Positions 7,748-16,629 of a DNA stretch of 64,000 nucleotides are shown one piece after another. The notes under the pieces are model-generated. The model saw only the letters and a program-made list of their open reading frames with translations. It was not told the origin of the DNA and made no database searches. A program made the position numbers and the translations under genes. The DNA is taken from positions 281,922 to 345,921 of the forward strand of contig NZ_QPIJ01000001.1 in assembly GCF_003336665.1 (NCBI RefSeq), in the 5' to 3' direction. Numbering within the stretch: the stretch's first letter is position 1; the number at the start of each line of letters is the position of its first letter. The stretch is from Vreelandella rituensis (GTDB lineage: Bacteria; Pseudomonadota; Gammaproteobacteria; Pseudomonadales; Halomonadaceae).

Positions 7748-9382
7748 TCAGTCCTTCCCGATGCGTGGCGTACCCTGGCCAGAGATTGCTTGCAGCTGCT
7801 CGAGGGTCTCGCGAATACGCATGTCCTGTTTGAGCAGGAGTTGCCGGCTGGCCTCACTGTGCCGAGCCTCGACCAGCAGCGCTGATTTATGCTCCGACAG
7901 GGGGGTGATCTCAAGCTCCAGGTCAAAAAACTGCAGGGACATCTCCATGTAGGGCGTTTCATTGTCGAGGGTCAGTAGCCCAGTGCTCTGGGTGGCATGA
8001 TCATGGAAGAGTCGCCACAACTGATCGCAAAAGCGCCCCGCCCGGCGATTAACGGATCCACCGCCTGTGCCCATGTTCAGCATGCGCATGAGGGTATCCC
8101 CCGTCACGCTGTAGCTCTCATTGAGACTGGAGTGTGCTTTGAGGTGGTTATAGACCCGGTGCGTAAAGCCCGAACGCTCATAGAGCAGGGACGGGTGAAC
8201 CATCCAGCCGTTTCCATGCATCAGATCCGACCAGATCATCGGCGACAGACTGAAGGTGACGTAGCGTATATCGCGCTGGGGCTTCCAGGCGCTGGCGGCG
8301 GTCGACGCGCTTTCGTTGTCAGCCCCCAGGGTCACGTTGTCGACCAGGCGAAATTCAGTACGGTTACCCCGAATGCCCAGGTGGGCCTGGATGCGCTGGG
8401 CCATCCGCCCTTCCGGGTTAACGGTCAGGGCGAAGCTGGTATTGATGATGCGCACCATGCCTCGCTGGAAGCCTTTGTAGGCATAGGTTTCATTCTTGCC
8501 TTTGCTCAGCTGCTTAGCCAGAACGCGCAAATCCACCTTCATCAGGTTTTCAGGCCGCTTGCCCTGCTTCACGTCGCGAATGATCTGCTGCATGGCCGCG
8601 GTGAGAAGCGCCAGCAACAGCTGGGAGTCATCCGCAGTGATCAGGCCAAAGCTTGGCTCCGATGTGGCATCCCAGAGTGTGGTGGCCGCTTCAGCCTCGA
8701 CAACCTCATTATTGAGGCTCACCGGTGTCGAGATCGACGTCCGCGGATCGCTCGCCTTGTAGCGGGAGCACTTCTCGATCAATTGGGAGACCAGCAGGTA
8801 CGTCCAGGGCTCCTGGGTGTTGAGGTCATACTTGGAGGACAAAAGGTTGCTGGCCACCAGGACTTCATAAAGCTCGCTGGCTCGCGTCAGGGCCTTCTTG
8901 GTGGGTGGCGTGCGCGCCTTGCCGGGGGTTACCCCTGGGATTCGCTCGGCGGAGGGGGCCTGCTCCCGCCAGAGTTCGGCCACCGTCTCGGGACTTCGAA
9001 GACTATATAGCCAGCCGCCCCCTCTAGCGCCGTTTCGCACCTTGACCCGGGTGGCGACACCCGCGTCAAACAGGCTCTTGCACAGGTTGGTGATCTTCTG
9101 GGCTTGCCAGGCTTTGGTGATCGAGGCGTCACTTGCTGCCGACATGGCGTCTTGGATCTGTTCGCCATCGATCACCTCCCCAGACGGGGTGCCTGCGCTG
9201 AGGGAGTCCAGTGCCTCAAGGAAGGCGCGCTCGCTTGCCACCATGCTCGCGCCTTTATCGAGCAGGCGAAAGCCGAGGGACTTCCATTTATGGATGTCGG
9301 CGCTTGAGGTTGGCTCAAAATATGGAGATCGGCGGCCTATCAGGCGCGAATCCGTACCGCTTATATATGAGAGTTCGCTCAT
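7748..9382 (-). CDS. Putative plasmid replication-initiator-like protein
   Basis: A 544-residue protein. The stretch around residues 370-450 (YVTFSLSPMIWSDLMHGNGW, then LLYERSGFTHRVYNHLKAHSS) resembles the winged-helix regions of plasmid Rep proteins, where a strand is followed by a helix in which the protein chain commits to an all-helical DNA-binding segment. This is a pattern match, not a firm family call. The ATG at 9382 begins MSELSYISG; an in-frame extension to 9454 lacks a better ribosome-binding site. It lies upstream of the shared operator of the next gene and is divergent from the gene at 9967. Alternative: a transcriptional regulator with a Rep-like fold. Confidence 0.5.
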   Translation of the reverse strand: MSELSYISGTDSRLIGRRSPYFEPTSSADIHKWKSLGFRLLDKGASMVASERAFLEALDSLSAGTPSGEVIDGEQIQDAMSAASDASITKAWQAQKITNLCKSLFDAGVATRVKVRNGARGGGWLYSLRSPETVAELWREQAPSAERIPGVTPGKARTPPTKKALTRASELYEVLVASNLLSSKYDLNTQEPWTYLLVSQLIEKCSRYKASDPRTSISTPVSLNNEVVEAEAATTLWDATSEPSFGLITADDSQLLLALLTAAMQQIIRDVKQGKRPENLMKVDLRVLAKQLSKGKNETYAYKGFQRGMVRIINTSFALTVNPEGRMAQRIQAHLGIRGNRTEFRLVDNVTLGADNESASTAASAWKPQRDIRYVTFSLSPMIWSDLMHGNGWMVHPSLLYERSGFTHRVYNHLKAHSSLNESYSVTGDTLMRMLNMGTGGGSVNRRAGRFCDQLWRLFHDHATQSTGLLTLDNETPYMEMSLQFFDLELEITPLSEHKSALLVEARHSEASRQLLLKQDMRIRETLEQLQAISGQGTPRIGKD

Positions 9383-9966
9383 GTTGTGCCACTTTTTTTC
9401 AGATGGAACGATACGAAAAATAATTACGGCTTTTTCCGCCCTGCCTACCACCATATATCAACCGCTTGAATTATCGTATCGGTTTCTACGTGTTTTCTCT
9501 AGTTTTTCTCTTATTTAATTAACCACTTTCTTGTTGCATACTGCATTTTAGCTCTGCTAGAGTACGTTTGGAATTAACATGTAGTGGTGTAAATACTTTT
9601 TTTTCGTCAGGGGATGACCGCGTGATTCCATTGCTTATCACAACCCAGAGCCAGAAACACGAAACCCCCAACCGCGGGGCGGTTGAGGGCTTCATGTTTT
9701 GGGTGCTGCAATGTTTGCTCGTGTCCGACTCAACAAAGAACGCAGTAGCCGCTGCGCATTGCCTGACTCGCTTTGTAACACGAGGGATGATTAGGGTAGC
9801 CGCCCTGCTCAACCATGTTTCCAACTCTGCTTACAGACTCCATGCCTGACCATTCCATTCCACGCCATGTTATGTCGTTCCACGTCATTTCATGTCTGGC
9901 CAAGTATTGCTAACGATTTGAATGGTATCGCATGGCGTCTGGGGCATCAAGTTTAAGACTAATAAG
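9383..9966. other. Divergent intergenic region without a gene
   Basis: About 580 bases between two divergent genes. It is AT-rich near 9400-9530 (TTTTTC and TTAATTAA runs). It holds a half-site GGTTGATATATGG of the shared operator type (minus strand, 9451-9463) and a hairpin CAACCG-CGGGG-CGGTTG at 9669-9685. At 9853-9897 it holds a run of short CATTCCA/CATGTC repeats. No convincing gene in either strand. Confidence 0.5.
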
Positions 9967-11517
9967 ATGAGTGAAGGTGAAGGATTACACCAAGCCCCGT
10001 TATTCGATGACTCTGCGGATGACACGGAAAATCGCTGTCGTATCCCTGCATTGATAGGGCTTTCGAAGCGCAAGATGCCTGCCCATGCGGGAGTTTTCCC
10101 TCAGGCACTCTGTGCCTGGGTTTCCGCGATGCCTGCCAGTAACAAGCGCTTTGCTGAAGCGGCCCCTTGTTTGTATGTGCATGCCGTTGAGGGAAAGCCG
10201 GATCACCTGATCGTTCCTAGCAAGCACAATGTGGCGCAAGTGGAATCCTGTCAGCGGCGCTTTCGGTTAGCGAAAAAGCAGGCCGTTGCGACCGGAGGCG
10301 GTGTCGGTGCCAATCAGGTGATCCTCCAGCCACGCCATCTCAATACTCTCGCCTACCTGTTATCGGGTTTGAAGTTTCCCTTGCCTGGGACTGATGTTCA
10401 AATCAGCTCAGTGCTCGGCGGGCGTATCACGATGCAGTGCGAGCCTCGGCCCTTGATCCGGCGTCTTGGGTATGCGCCTGGGGGGTCTGCCTATGACAGT
10501 CTTGAAGAAGATATCACGACGCTTGCTCGCCTGCTGGTCGTCCAGGAGAGGCTTGAAGGTGGTGAGTGGGTGGCCATCTGCGCCGAACCGCTGATCGACT
10601 ATTTCGATAGCGGTCAGGTCAGCGTCCACGGTGGGGTACTTCAGCAATCCCGATCGCTTGAGAGCACGAAAAAGCGCCCCTCGCGACTCGCCCAATGGCG
10701 AATATCGATTGGTCAGCCGCTGACGGCCATGTTGCGGTGCGCCGCCTCCGACCTGACGGTGATTACCCATGGGCTTTGGCGCGCTGCGGGCCGCCACGTG
10801 GGGGCGCAGTGGCTGACATTGTTCTACGCTGGCCATGGCTATGATCGCAATAACATTCATGACTACCGCATCGACACATTGTCGCAACTCATGCGGACAT
10901 GCCCCGATGAATTTATCAATTCACTGCCCGAACGTGATGACCAGCGTGCCGGCAAGGCAGTTCTCGACCCCTGGCAGCCCCGAGTCAAAGAGATTGGTGT
11001 CGCGCAGCGTAATGACCAGCATGCGGTAGAGCGCGAGAAACAGGGAAGCGTTCACAAGGGACGCCAGAGCGCCTACCGGCGAGTGGCCGCAAGCTTTGCC
11101 AAGCTCGAGTCACATGACATCGGTGGGTTTGCCAAGGCGGATCTGGTGCAGCCCTTTAGCGATACCCGCAGAATTTATCGCGGGTTCGACCGGTACAACG
11201 TGCAGCGCTGGGCGGGACATATCGAACTGGTACGGCACATGATCCCCTCTTCCTTCGACCGCACCCTCCTAGCTGCGCTGAATCGCATCCAGTCAGCGCC
11301 TGCCGCCACGAAACCCAGCCCCAAGAAAAAAGCAGCCGTGGACAATCTGCGCCGCGATGTAACGCTCACCCTGTCCCAGATAAGCCAGGCACGGGCCGGC
11401 AGCTGGTGGAGTCAGCACCTGCATAATCGTCTCGAGCGTGCGTCGGCCCGCCGCGTCCCTGCCTTCCAGCGGCTCTCCCCTGTCGACAAGGTGCCTCCCC
11501 TGCTCTTGGTGATCTGA
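9967..11517 (+). CDS. Hypothetical protein (516 aa)
   Basis: A basic, soluble protein with no recognised family. There are two longer helical regions (residues about 60-130 and 350-440) and a Lys-rich stretch PSPKKKAAVDN near residue 460. The long open frame has no competing gene in other frames. The start is uncertain: the ATG at 9967 gives an acidic, natural-looking N-terminus (MSEGEGLHQAPLFDD), while an in-frame ATG at 9922 would add 15 residues. It is divergent from the Rep-like gene, so a replication- or DNA-linked role is possible but not shown. Confidence 0.6.
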   Translation: MSEGEGLHQAPLFDDSADDTENRCRIPALIGLSKRKMPAHAGVFPQALCAWVSAMPASNKRFAEAAPCLYVHAVEGKPDHLIVPSKHNVAQVESCQRRFRLAKKQAVATGGGVGANQVILQPRHLNTLAYLLSGLKFPLPGTDVQISSVLGGRITMQCEPRPLIRRLGYAPGGSAYDSLEEDITTLARLLVVQERLEGGEWVAICAEPLIDYFDSGQVSVHGGVLQQSRSLESTKKRPSRLAQWRISIGQPLTAMLRCAASDLTVITHGLWRAAGRHVGAQWLTLFYAGHGYDRNNIHDYRIDTLSQLMRTCPDEFINSLPERDDQRAGKAVLDPWQPRVKEIGVAQRNDQHAVEREKQGSVHKGRQSAYRRVAASFAKLESHDIGGFAKADLVQPFSDTRRIYRGFDRYNVQRWAGHIELVRHMIPSSFDRTLLAALNRIQSAPAATKPSPKKKAAVDNLRRDVTLTLSQISQARAGSWWSQHLHNRLERASARRVPAFQRLSPVDKVPPLLLVI

Positions 11518-11941
11518 CACCTCGGGCCTCTTTCTTTCCACCCTGCGCCAAGCGCGGGGCATTTGGCATGCCCGGAATTCGGGATTTCCTCGCCACCACC
11601 GACCAACAATAGACCTTCGTTGTAAGCCATTTGCCATTGCCCGTTACCCTACCCCCACGGCACTCCGGTCGGGCATTGCTTGCGTGGTTTGGAGGCTGAT
11701 TTTTTATCCCCAGGATGTGATTTCTTTTTCGCAAAATGAGACTAATACAGGCAATGCTGTGAAGGCGTCATTCAAAAAGGTGAATACGTAAGCTAATCAT
11801 GGGCCGAGGTTGCGCATTATGTGGCTGCATGGCCCCAGCGTGATGAGCCGCAAGCTCAATCGACCTACAGGCCGCGCCAGCCGGGGCTTCGGGGAATGGC
11901 TAAAAGAAGTGAAAGGGGGTTAAAACAGGCTAATGGACACT
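11518..11941. other. Non-coding stretch
   Basis: About 420 bases with no credible gene. Near 11703 lies TTTATCCCCAGG, one mismatch from the DnaA-box consensus. Otherwise nothing is recognised. Confidence 0.4.
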
Positions 11942-11976
11942 AAAAACCCCACACCGGCTTCGCCGATGCAGGGTCT
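11942..11976 (-). terminator. Terminator, usable on both strands
   Basis: On the minus strand ACCCTGCATCGGC-GAA-GCCGGTGTGGGGT pairs over 13 positions (a few wobble pairs) and is followed by TTTTA. On the plus strand it is followed by CTTTTGTTG. It ends the gene at 12003-12269. Confidence 0.7.
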
Positions 11977-12002
11977 TTTGTTGTTTATTCGGTTCGGGTT
12001 GC

Positions 12003-12269
12003 TCAGGTCGGTGACGTCAGCGAGATGCTTTGCGCCTGGCTGGTGTGGGGGTGTTCGACAGTGATCCGGTCACTGTTCCAGCAATAGGTGACCAAGGCAT
12101 GCAGGGTCTTGTCGGGGCGATACATGTAGCAGGCCAGTTCGCCCATGCTGTAGCTGAAGGACAGGCCGTGCTCCGAGGCGTAGTCATCGAGAAAATCGAG
12201 GAACAGCAGCTCACGTTGACCGGCGAGACGAGGTGGGCGAACCCGGTCAGGATGTTGCAATGGAATCAT
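12003..12269 (-). CDS. Small hypothetical protein (88 aa)
   Basis: A soluble protein of unknown function; the middle (FLDFLDDYASEHGLSFSYSM) looks like a natural helix-turn-strand pattern. It is placed just before a strong terminator on its strand, which supports it. There is no clear ribosome-binding site at 12267-12269, so the true start may be an internal ATG. The 250 bases upstream contain no recognisable promoter motif or gene. Confidence 0.5.
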   Translation of the reverse strand: MIPLQHPDRVRPPRLAGQRELLFLDFLDDYASEHGLSFSYSMGELACYMYRPDKTLHALVTYCWNSDRITVEHPHTSQAQSISLTSPT

Positions 12270-12514
12270 GGCTATTGCGCGGGATACCCGGTACGTCTAG
12301 TCGGGAGGGTTGGATAACGTCGTGCGCGCACGACCCGAAGTCCCTTGGCCGCGCCTCCTTTGTAGTTGTAGTTAAGGCTCTAAGGCTGGGTACCAAGTGG
12401 TGGGCGTCGCCATCACCGTTTACCCAGGTTTTTCTCTTGTCGGCACTTGTTAGGTGCCCCTTGCATAAAGTTCAGGTGCTGTGGTGTAGAAATAACTATT
12501 TGCAAGATCATACC

Positions 12515-12543
12515 GCAAAAATGCCCACCTCCGGGAGGTGGGC
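12515..12543 (-). terminator. Rho-independent terminator of the first GHKL gene
   Basis: On the minus strand GCCCACCTCC-CGGAGGTGGGC forms a long GC stem followed by ATTTTTGC, 20 bases beyond the stop at 12563. Confidence 0.8.
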
Positions 12544-12562
12544 AAAGGTATCACCAGTCGGA

Positions 12563-14332
12563 TCACGCCACCTTGATCTCTCCCGCGTCGCTGATGCTAA
12601 CCGAGAAGTGGGAGCCCCCGAGGGCTTTGGTAAGGTGTGAAATGCTCGCCTTCAAGTGATTCTCGATGATCGTGGCCGGCGAGTCGCCTCTATGCAGCAT
12701 TTGCACCTGCTCGACCAAGCTCACATCAACATGAAGCTGGGTTTCGTCCCTCTCGGTACCATTATCGCTCTCGCCGTAGCTATCCATGGACAAGAACATG
12801 GTGGAAATATCCATGCGGGTAGCGTTGCGCGTAATCAGCAACCGCCGCGTGGCCATGTCGTAGACGGCGGCCTGGGTCACCTGCACGGAGGGCAGTCGTG
12901 CGTCATTCGGGGTCAGCTCGATCGCATCGCAGACCACAATCGAGCGCTCCATGTTGAACCAGTCAAAGCGAAGTGCGCCGTTTTCTTCAATTGGCGATAT
13001 CGGGGAGATAGAAGAAACGGGCCGCGCCTGAACCCGGAATTTGTCGGCATTGCTGCTGGGGCGCTCCCGAGCTTCGACATCGATGGTATTGGCCTTTGCC
13101 CAGTGCCCCTGATCAAGCCGAGAAAAGCCATCGATCACCTTGGTATTGGTGGCCGCAAGGTAGGTGCTTACGGCACTGATCGGGTCTGGGTCATCAAACC
13201 GGATATTGGCCAGAAATATTTCATCGGTGGGCGCGAGGTTACCCTCAATGGAGATATATTCTGATGCTTCTCCAAAGGCGGCCAAATGGTTAATGGTTTC
13301 CACCCAATCGGCGAGAAGCGGCATGTCGTTAAGCAGGTGCGCCATGCGCCAGCGCAGGCAGAGGTCTGCGTAAGACGCCAGGAAGCGTCCCGCGCTCAGG
13401 TTAGCTTTGGCCTGGACAAGGCGATCCGCAAAGAAGGCCGCCAATTGACACCTGATATCGGCATAAACGGCTTCCGCGTCTATCAGGCTATCGCGGTCTG
13501 GCACTCGCGCCCGTACCTTGGTGTTGTCCAGATGCAGCACGGATGAACATTCTGGTGCCGGCACGGCCCTCTCCGCCCTTGCGTTTCGAACCATGAAGTC
13601 ACCGGCGAATAGGGGCTGGTTTAGGAAGTCGCGCTTGAGGCGGGTGAGCACGAAGCCTTGCAGTACCACCACGATGTTGGATGACCAGGGTTGGGCCAGT
13701 TCGCTTTCGGTGGTGGCCAGCAATTTGCCTTGAAGCACCCCGCTCTCAAGTATCGCACCGCCTGCCACCTGACGCAGGGGTGCGGGGAGCGGATCACCAT
13801 TGAAGAGTATGTCGATGGGGAATGCCTGCGCCAGCCCCATAAACAGCTCAGCTGCGTTATCCGGGTGCAGCGGTTGGTGCTCTTCACGAAGGGCATCGGT
13901 AAGCGCCAGCGTGATGCGTGAGCCGCTTTGCACGTCTCCGCTTTTCAGCATCAGCGGTTTGAAATCCAGGATATCGGCGGTGTGGGCGTCGATGCACCAG
14001 CCGTTGGACTCGACGGTAATCCGGTCGGCGGCGAACAGGGCTGCGGCAAAACCAATGCCGAAGGGGTTTTCGGTGGCCATCATGTCCATGTCCTGCCACT
14101 CGGATTTACCGATGCAGAACAGCACTTGGGGGTCGGTGATACCGTGGCCATCGTCGATAAGGGTCAGGATTCCGTCAACATAGTTGACTTCAACCTTGCT
14201 GGCACCTGCGCGGCGGGCATTCTGGAGCAGCTCCTTGAGGAAGGTGGTGTTACTGGTGAACTGATCCGCCAAAGTGCGGATGGTGCCATTGCGAGATACG
14301 TCGAGCGTGATGGGCTGTGTCATTGTGGTCAT
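12563..14332 (-). CDS. GHKL (Hsp90-like) ATPase, paralogue A
   Basis: A 589-residue protein whose N-terminus is a GHKL ATP-binding domain. The N box has E34 and N38 (KELLQNARRAG), the G1 box is DDGHGI (60-65), and the G2 region is NPFGIGFAA (89-97). These bind ATP-Mg in MutL, Hsp90, gyrase B and histidine kinases. The other 400 residues match only the second paralogue at 35267-37003. The start at 14332 is fixed by alignment with that paralogue (both begin M..xTQPITLDVSRNGT). The leader overlaps the ribosome-binding region with an AACC-loop hairpin ending directly at the ATG, and the shared operator lies 80 bases upstream. The partner and substrate are unknown. Confidence 0.85.
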   Translation of the reverse strand: MTTMTQPITLDVSRNGTIRTLADQFTSNTTFLKELLQNARRAGASKVEVNYVDGILTLIDDGHGITDPQVLFCIGKSEWQDMDMMATENPFGIGFAAALFAADRITVESNGWCIDAHTADILDFKPLMLKSGDVQSGSRITLALTDALREEHQPLHPDNAAELFMGLAQAFPIDILFNGDPLPAPLRQVAGGAILESGVLQGKLLATTESELAQPWSSNIVVVLQGFVLTRLKRDFLNQPLFAGDFMVRNARAERAVPAPECSSVLHLDNTKVRARVPDRDSLIDAEAVYADIRCQLAAFFADRLVQAKANLSAGRFLASYADLCLRWRMAHLLNDMPLLADWVETINHLAAFGEASEYISIEGNLAPTDEIFLANIRFDDPDPISAVSTYLAATNTKVIDGFSRLDQGHWAKANTIDVEARERPSSNADKFRVQARPVSSISPISPIEENGALRFDWFNMERSIVVCDAIELTPNDARLPSVQVTQAAVYDMATRRLLITRNATRMDISTMFLSMDSYGESDNGTERDETQLHVDVSLVEQVQMLHRGDSPATIIENHLKASISHLTKALGGSHFSVSISDAGEIKVA

Positions 14333-14371
14333 GGCGGTTGCCTCATGTCTGGATTTGGGTCGGCGGTTGCC
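14333..14371 (-). promoter_or_regulatory. AACC-loop leader elements (two copies)
   Basis: On the minus strand TCGGC-AACC-GCCGA (14361-14372, 5-bp stem) and GGC-AACC-GCC touching the ATG at 14332. The leader from here to the operator is nearly identical to that of the paralogue at 37004-37080. Confidence 0.65.
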
Positions 14372-14411
14372 GATGTCGCTCCGTTGAGAGCCGACAAGCA
14401 CAGTATTATTC

Positions 14412-14440
14412 ATATATGGGGTTAGGTCAACTCATATATA
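14412..14440 (-). promoter_or_regulatory. Shared operator/promoter, copy 2
   Basis: Minus strand: -35 TTGACC, 17-base spacer, -10 AATACT. The spacer and -35 contain the inverted repeat with TATATGAG and CCATATATG arms. It drives GHKL paralogue A. Confidence 0.75.
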
Positions 14441-14497
14441 GTTAATCATTGGTATTCTTTTCTGCCCTTTCCACAACGGATCGGGCAGAGAGGATCA

Positions 14498-15028
14498 TCA
14501 GGCTGCTGCCTGAAGGGTGTCGGTTAACGGGATGAGGCGCAGGCAGACCATCGTGCCCTTGGGCAGCTGCGACAATAGAGCTGGGAGTGGGCTGTGCTTG
14601 CCGTTAAGGGCTTTCGAAAGCGCGCTGGCCTTGGGTCTGACGCTTTTCTCCAAGGGCGTGATAATGGCTTGTACGCACCGCTCAACCGTCTCGGCAGAGA
14701 TGGGCTCACCGCTCGAGGGAATCACGACAGCGCCCCGCAAGGGAATGTCGATGCCCCAGGCAATGCGGGTTTCCAGCACAAGGCCAGGAATGCCCTCCAG
14801 CGTGTGGCGCTTGCCGTCCTCGGCCTGAAGTGCCAAGGCGTTGGCTATGATCGCTCGGCTGGTTTCCTGTGGAAGTGGGCGTGAACGGCTGTAGCGGTGT
14901 TGCTCACCGTAGGCTTCGACCTCGCGCACCACGAGCATGGCGAACTTGTGAGAAAGCCCCGGACAATGGTGCAAAACGGCCCCCAGCTTGATGTCGCGGT
15001 TAACCGATGGGGTAGTTGCGTTGAGCAT
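14498..15028 (-). CDS. Hypothetical protein (176 aa)
   Basis: A soluble protein, third gene of the unit that starts at 15900. An excellent ribosome-binding site (AAGGAGAAGGAGACC) precedes the ATG at 15028, suggesting strong translation. Composition is ordinary and no catalytic motif stands out. The two genes before it in the unit are also unknown; all three share the operator at 15966. Confidence 0.65.
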   Translation of the reverse strand: MLNATTPSVNRDIKLGAVLHHCPGLSHKFAMLVVREVEAYGEQHRYSRSRPLPQETSRAIIANALALQAEDGKRHTLEGIPGLVLETRIAWGIDIPLRGAVVIPSSGEPISAETVERCVQAIITPLEKSVRPKASALSKALNGKHSPLPALLSQLPKGTMVCLRLIPLTDTLQAAA

Positions 15029-15052
15029 GATGGTCTCCTTCTCCTTGTTGGG

Positions 15053-15445
15053 TTACTGGGCCGCCATGACGGCCAGCCAGTTCTTGGCGGTTTCCTGATC
15101 GGCCACCCAAAGTGGCATGACATGCGCCATGTCGTCGGTTGCGACACAGGCGGTCTCGAAGTCGTTGGCACCGGTAATGGGGTGCAGGTTGCCGTCCGTG
15201 TCCAACAGGAAATAGGGGTTATCTGACCCCTGGGTTAGCGCTTTCGCCCATTGGCTGATGACGTCAGCGTCGAACACGGCCAGCCAGCCGTCCTCGTTGA
15301 TTCCCCTTCGGTGTAGCGACAGCGATGCATCAGAGGTATTGCTTGCCCGTCCGAGGCGGTGAATTTGCCCTTGGGTGTCCATCCAGAGGTAGGGACGGCT
15401 CGGCATGGCGATGCTGGCATGTTGTTGGGTGTTGGCAGTCGGCAT
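15053..15445 (-). CDS. Hypothetical protein (130 aa)
   Basis: A soluble protein with beta-rich, short repeated turns: YLWMDTQGQIHRLGR near residue 20 and YFLLDTDGNLHPITG near residue 78 look like two copies of the same strand-turn-strand unit. AAGGAAC precedes the ATG. Second gene of the 15900 unit. Function unknown. Confidence 0.65.
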   Translation of the reverse strand: MPTANTQQHASIAMPSRPYLWMDTQGQIHRLGRASNTSDASLSLHRRGINEDGWLAVFDADVISQWAKALTQGSDNPYFLLDTDGNLHPITGANDFETACVATDDMAHVMPLWVADQETAKNWLAVMAAQ

Positions 15446-15468
15446 TTTATGTTCCTTGTGATGGTTAT

Positions 15469-15485
15469 GGCGGGCGCTGCCCGCC
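15469..15485 (-). other. Intergenic hairpin
   Basis: GGCGGGC-AGC-GCCCGCC, a perfect 7-bp stem between two cotranscribed genes, 24 bases before the start at 15445. No T-run follows, so it is more likely an RNA-processing or translation element than a terminator. Confidence 0.5.
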
Positions 15486-15552
15486 GCTTTTGTTCCGTCA
15501 GCAATTGAGGCTCGTGAGGCGTGGGTGGCAAGCGGTGCTTGTCGTCACCTTT

Positions 15553-15900
15553 TCACCAGTCATACGTGGGCAAGCCGTCCATAAAATCACCGTCAGCATC
15601 GAACATGACCCACACGATGCCGCCTCGACGGGCGCGGGACAGGATGCTGTAGGCCACCGGAAAGTGGCGGAGCTTGTCACTGTGCTCTGTGACGAGGGTG
15701 TTGATCATGAAGCTCTTGTCCCGGATGAGGCCACCGAGCTTGTCATCCAGAATCCGGTTGGGCAGGCTGTCGTGAAGATTGCTCGAGCCTTCATTTTCGG
15801 GGAGATGGCCGGTGCTCAATACCAGCATGGGCTCGATAAGCGGCTGGGTAGCTGAATCAGTAATATCAAAAGGGGTGATCTGGGGGGTGGCGCTTGGCAT
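15553..15900 (-). CDS. Hypothetical protein (115 aa)
   Basis: A soluble protein, first gene of a three-gene unit under a shared operator. AAGAGG lies about 8 bases before the ATG. The C-terminal half (GGIVWVMFDADGDFMDGLPTY) looks like beta strands joined by acidic turns. No family recognised. Confidence 0.65.
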   Translation of the reverse strand: MPSATPQITPFDITDSATQPLIEPMLVLSTGHLPENEGSSNLHDSLPNRILDDKLGGLIRDKSFMINTLVTEHSDKLRHFPVAYSILSRARRGGIVWVMFDADGDFMDGLPTYDW

Positions 15901-15915
15901 GACTGGATTCCTCTT

Positions 15916-15925
15916 GGCGGTTGCC
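15916..15925 (-). promoter_or_regulatory. AACC-loop leader element
   Basis: Minus strand GGC-AACC-GCC, 15 bases upstream of the start at 15900. Confidence 0.55.
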
Positions 15926-15965
15926 GGATAGGCCGTTGGGCGTCTGCCCTAAGCAAAAGAATACC

Positions 15966-15995
15966 TTATATACTGGTTGTGTGCAATCAATATAC
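15966..15995 (-). promoter_or_regulatory. Shared operator/promoter, copy 3
   Basis: Minus strand: -35 TTGCAC, 17-base spacer, -10 TATTCT. Inverted repeat core GGTTGTGTGCAATC flanked by TATATA/TATAC. Confidence 0.7.
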
Positions 15996-16002
15996 AAAAG
16001 GA

Positions 16003-16034
16003 TGAAGAAATGCCCTGCCCACATTGGCAGGGCA
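16003..16034 (-). terminator. Rho-independent terminator
   Basis: Minus strand TGCCCTGCC-AATGTG-GGCAGGGCA followed by TTTCTTC; ends the unit of the genes at 16057-18840. Confidence 0.75.
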
Positions 16035-16056
16035 CAAAGACATCATTTGGGCGTTT

Positions 16057-16614
16057 CTACATCGAGGGGCCGTTACTGAAGGGCGACTGGCCGCCGAGTT
16101 TTGGATTATTGGCTTTCTCCATCGCTTCACGCTGGCGGGTTTCGCGCTCGTATTCCTCCCTAATGATCCGCTCTGTCTCCAGGGTTTCTTCTTCATCCAG
16201 GTCATAGAGTTCCGCCGCCAGACGCAGGAGATCAAGGCGTGGGTTACCCGAATCCTCCAGGGTGGCGCTGGATACTTTGGAGAGCAGCGGTTTATCCCCA
16301 GCATCCTCGGCCTGGCGCTCGCCTTCACGCAGATACCCCTTGATGTCGGAAAGACCGCGCCCTACCCCGCTCAGGGAGGTGCCCAGGTCGCGCATCACAT
16401 CAGGGTCACCGCTTCTTATCGCGTGTTGAAACTCCGATTCGGTCATGGATAGCAACTGGTCGCGCAGGGCTTGCTTGTCAGCGCTTCCTTCGAGAGAGTG
16501 GCCTTTGTCCAGGCTAAGCTCTCGTGCCTGTTCGCGTGCCCTGATTATCTCCCGCGCCACCTCCTTGAGTTTGAGTGCATTAGTGCTTGCTTGGGTAGTG
16601 TTTGGGGGCTGCAT
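16057..16614 (-). CDS. Hypothetical helical protein (185 aa)
   Basis: A charged protein that is almost entirely helical, with a Glu/Arg-rich heptad region at residues about 135-165 (EEETLETERIIREEYERE), so a coiled coil is likely. AAGGAG precedes the ATG. It lies 15 bases after the LysM protein gene, in one transcript, and is followed by a terminator. No signal peptide. It may act with the LysM protein, but no domain shows how. Confidence 0.7.
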   Translation of the reverse strand: MQPPNTTQASTNALKLKEVAREIIRAREQARELSLDKGHSLEGSADKQALRDQLLSMTESEFQHAIRSGDPDVMRDLGTSLSGVGRGLSDIKGYLREGERQAEDAGDKPLLSKVSSATLEDSGNPRLDLLRLAAELYDLDEEETLETERIIREEYERETRQREAMEKANNPKLGGQSPFSNGPSM

Positions 16615-16629
16615 GAGCGTCTCCTTGGG

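Noticed and set aside
7997-9010. 337-codon plus-strand frame
   Set aside because: Antisense to the Rep-like gene at 7748-9382; composition is that of a reverse-frame artefact.
10408-10887. 159-codon minus-strand frame
   Set aside because: Antisense to the 516-residue gene at 9967-11517 and without a ribosome-binding site.
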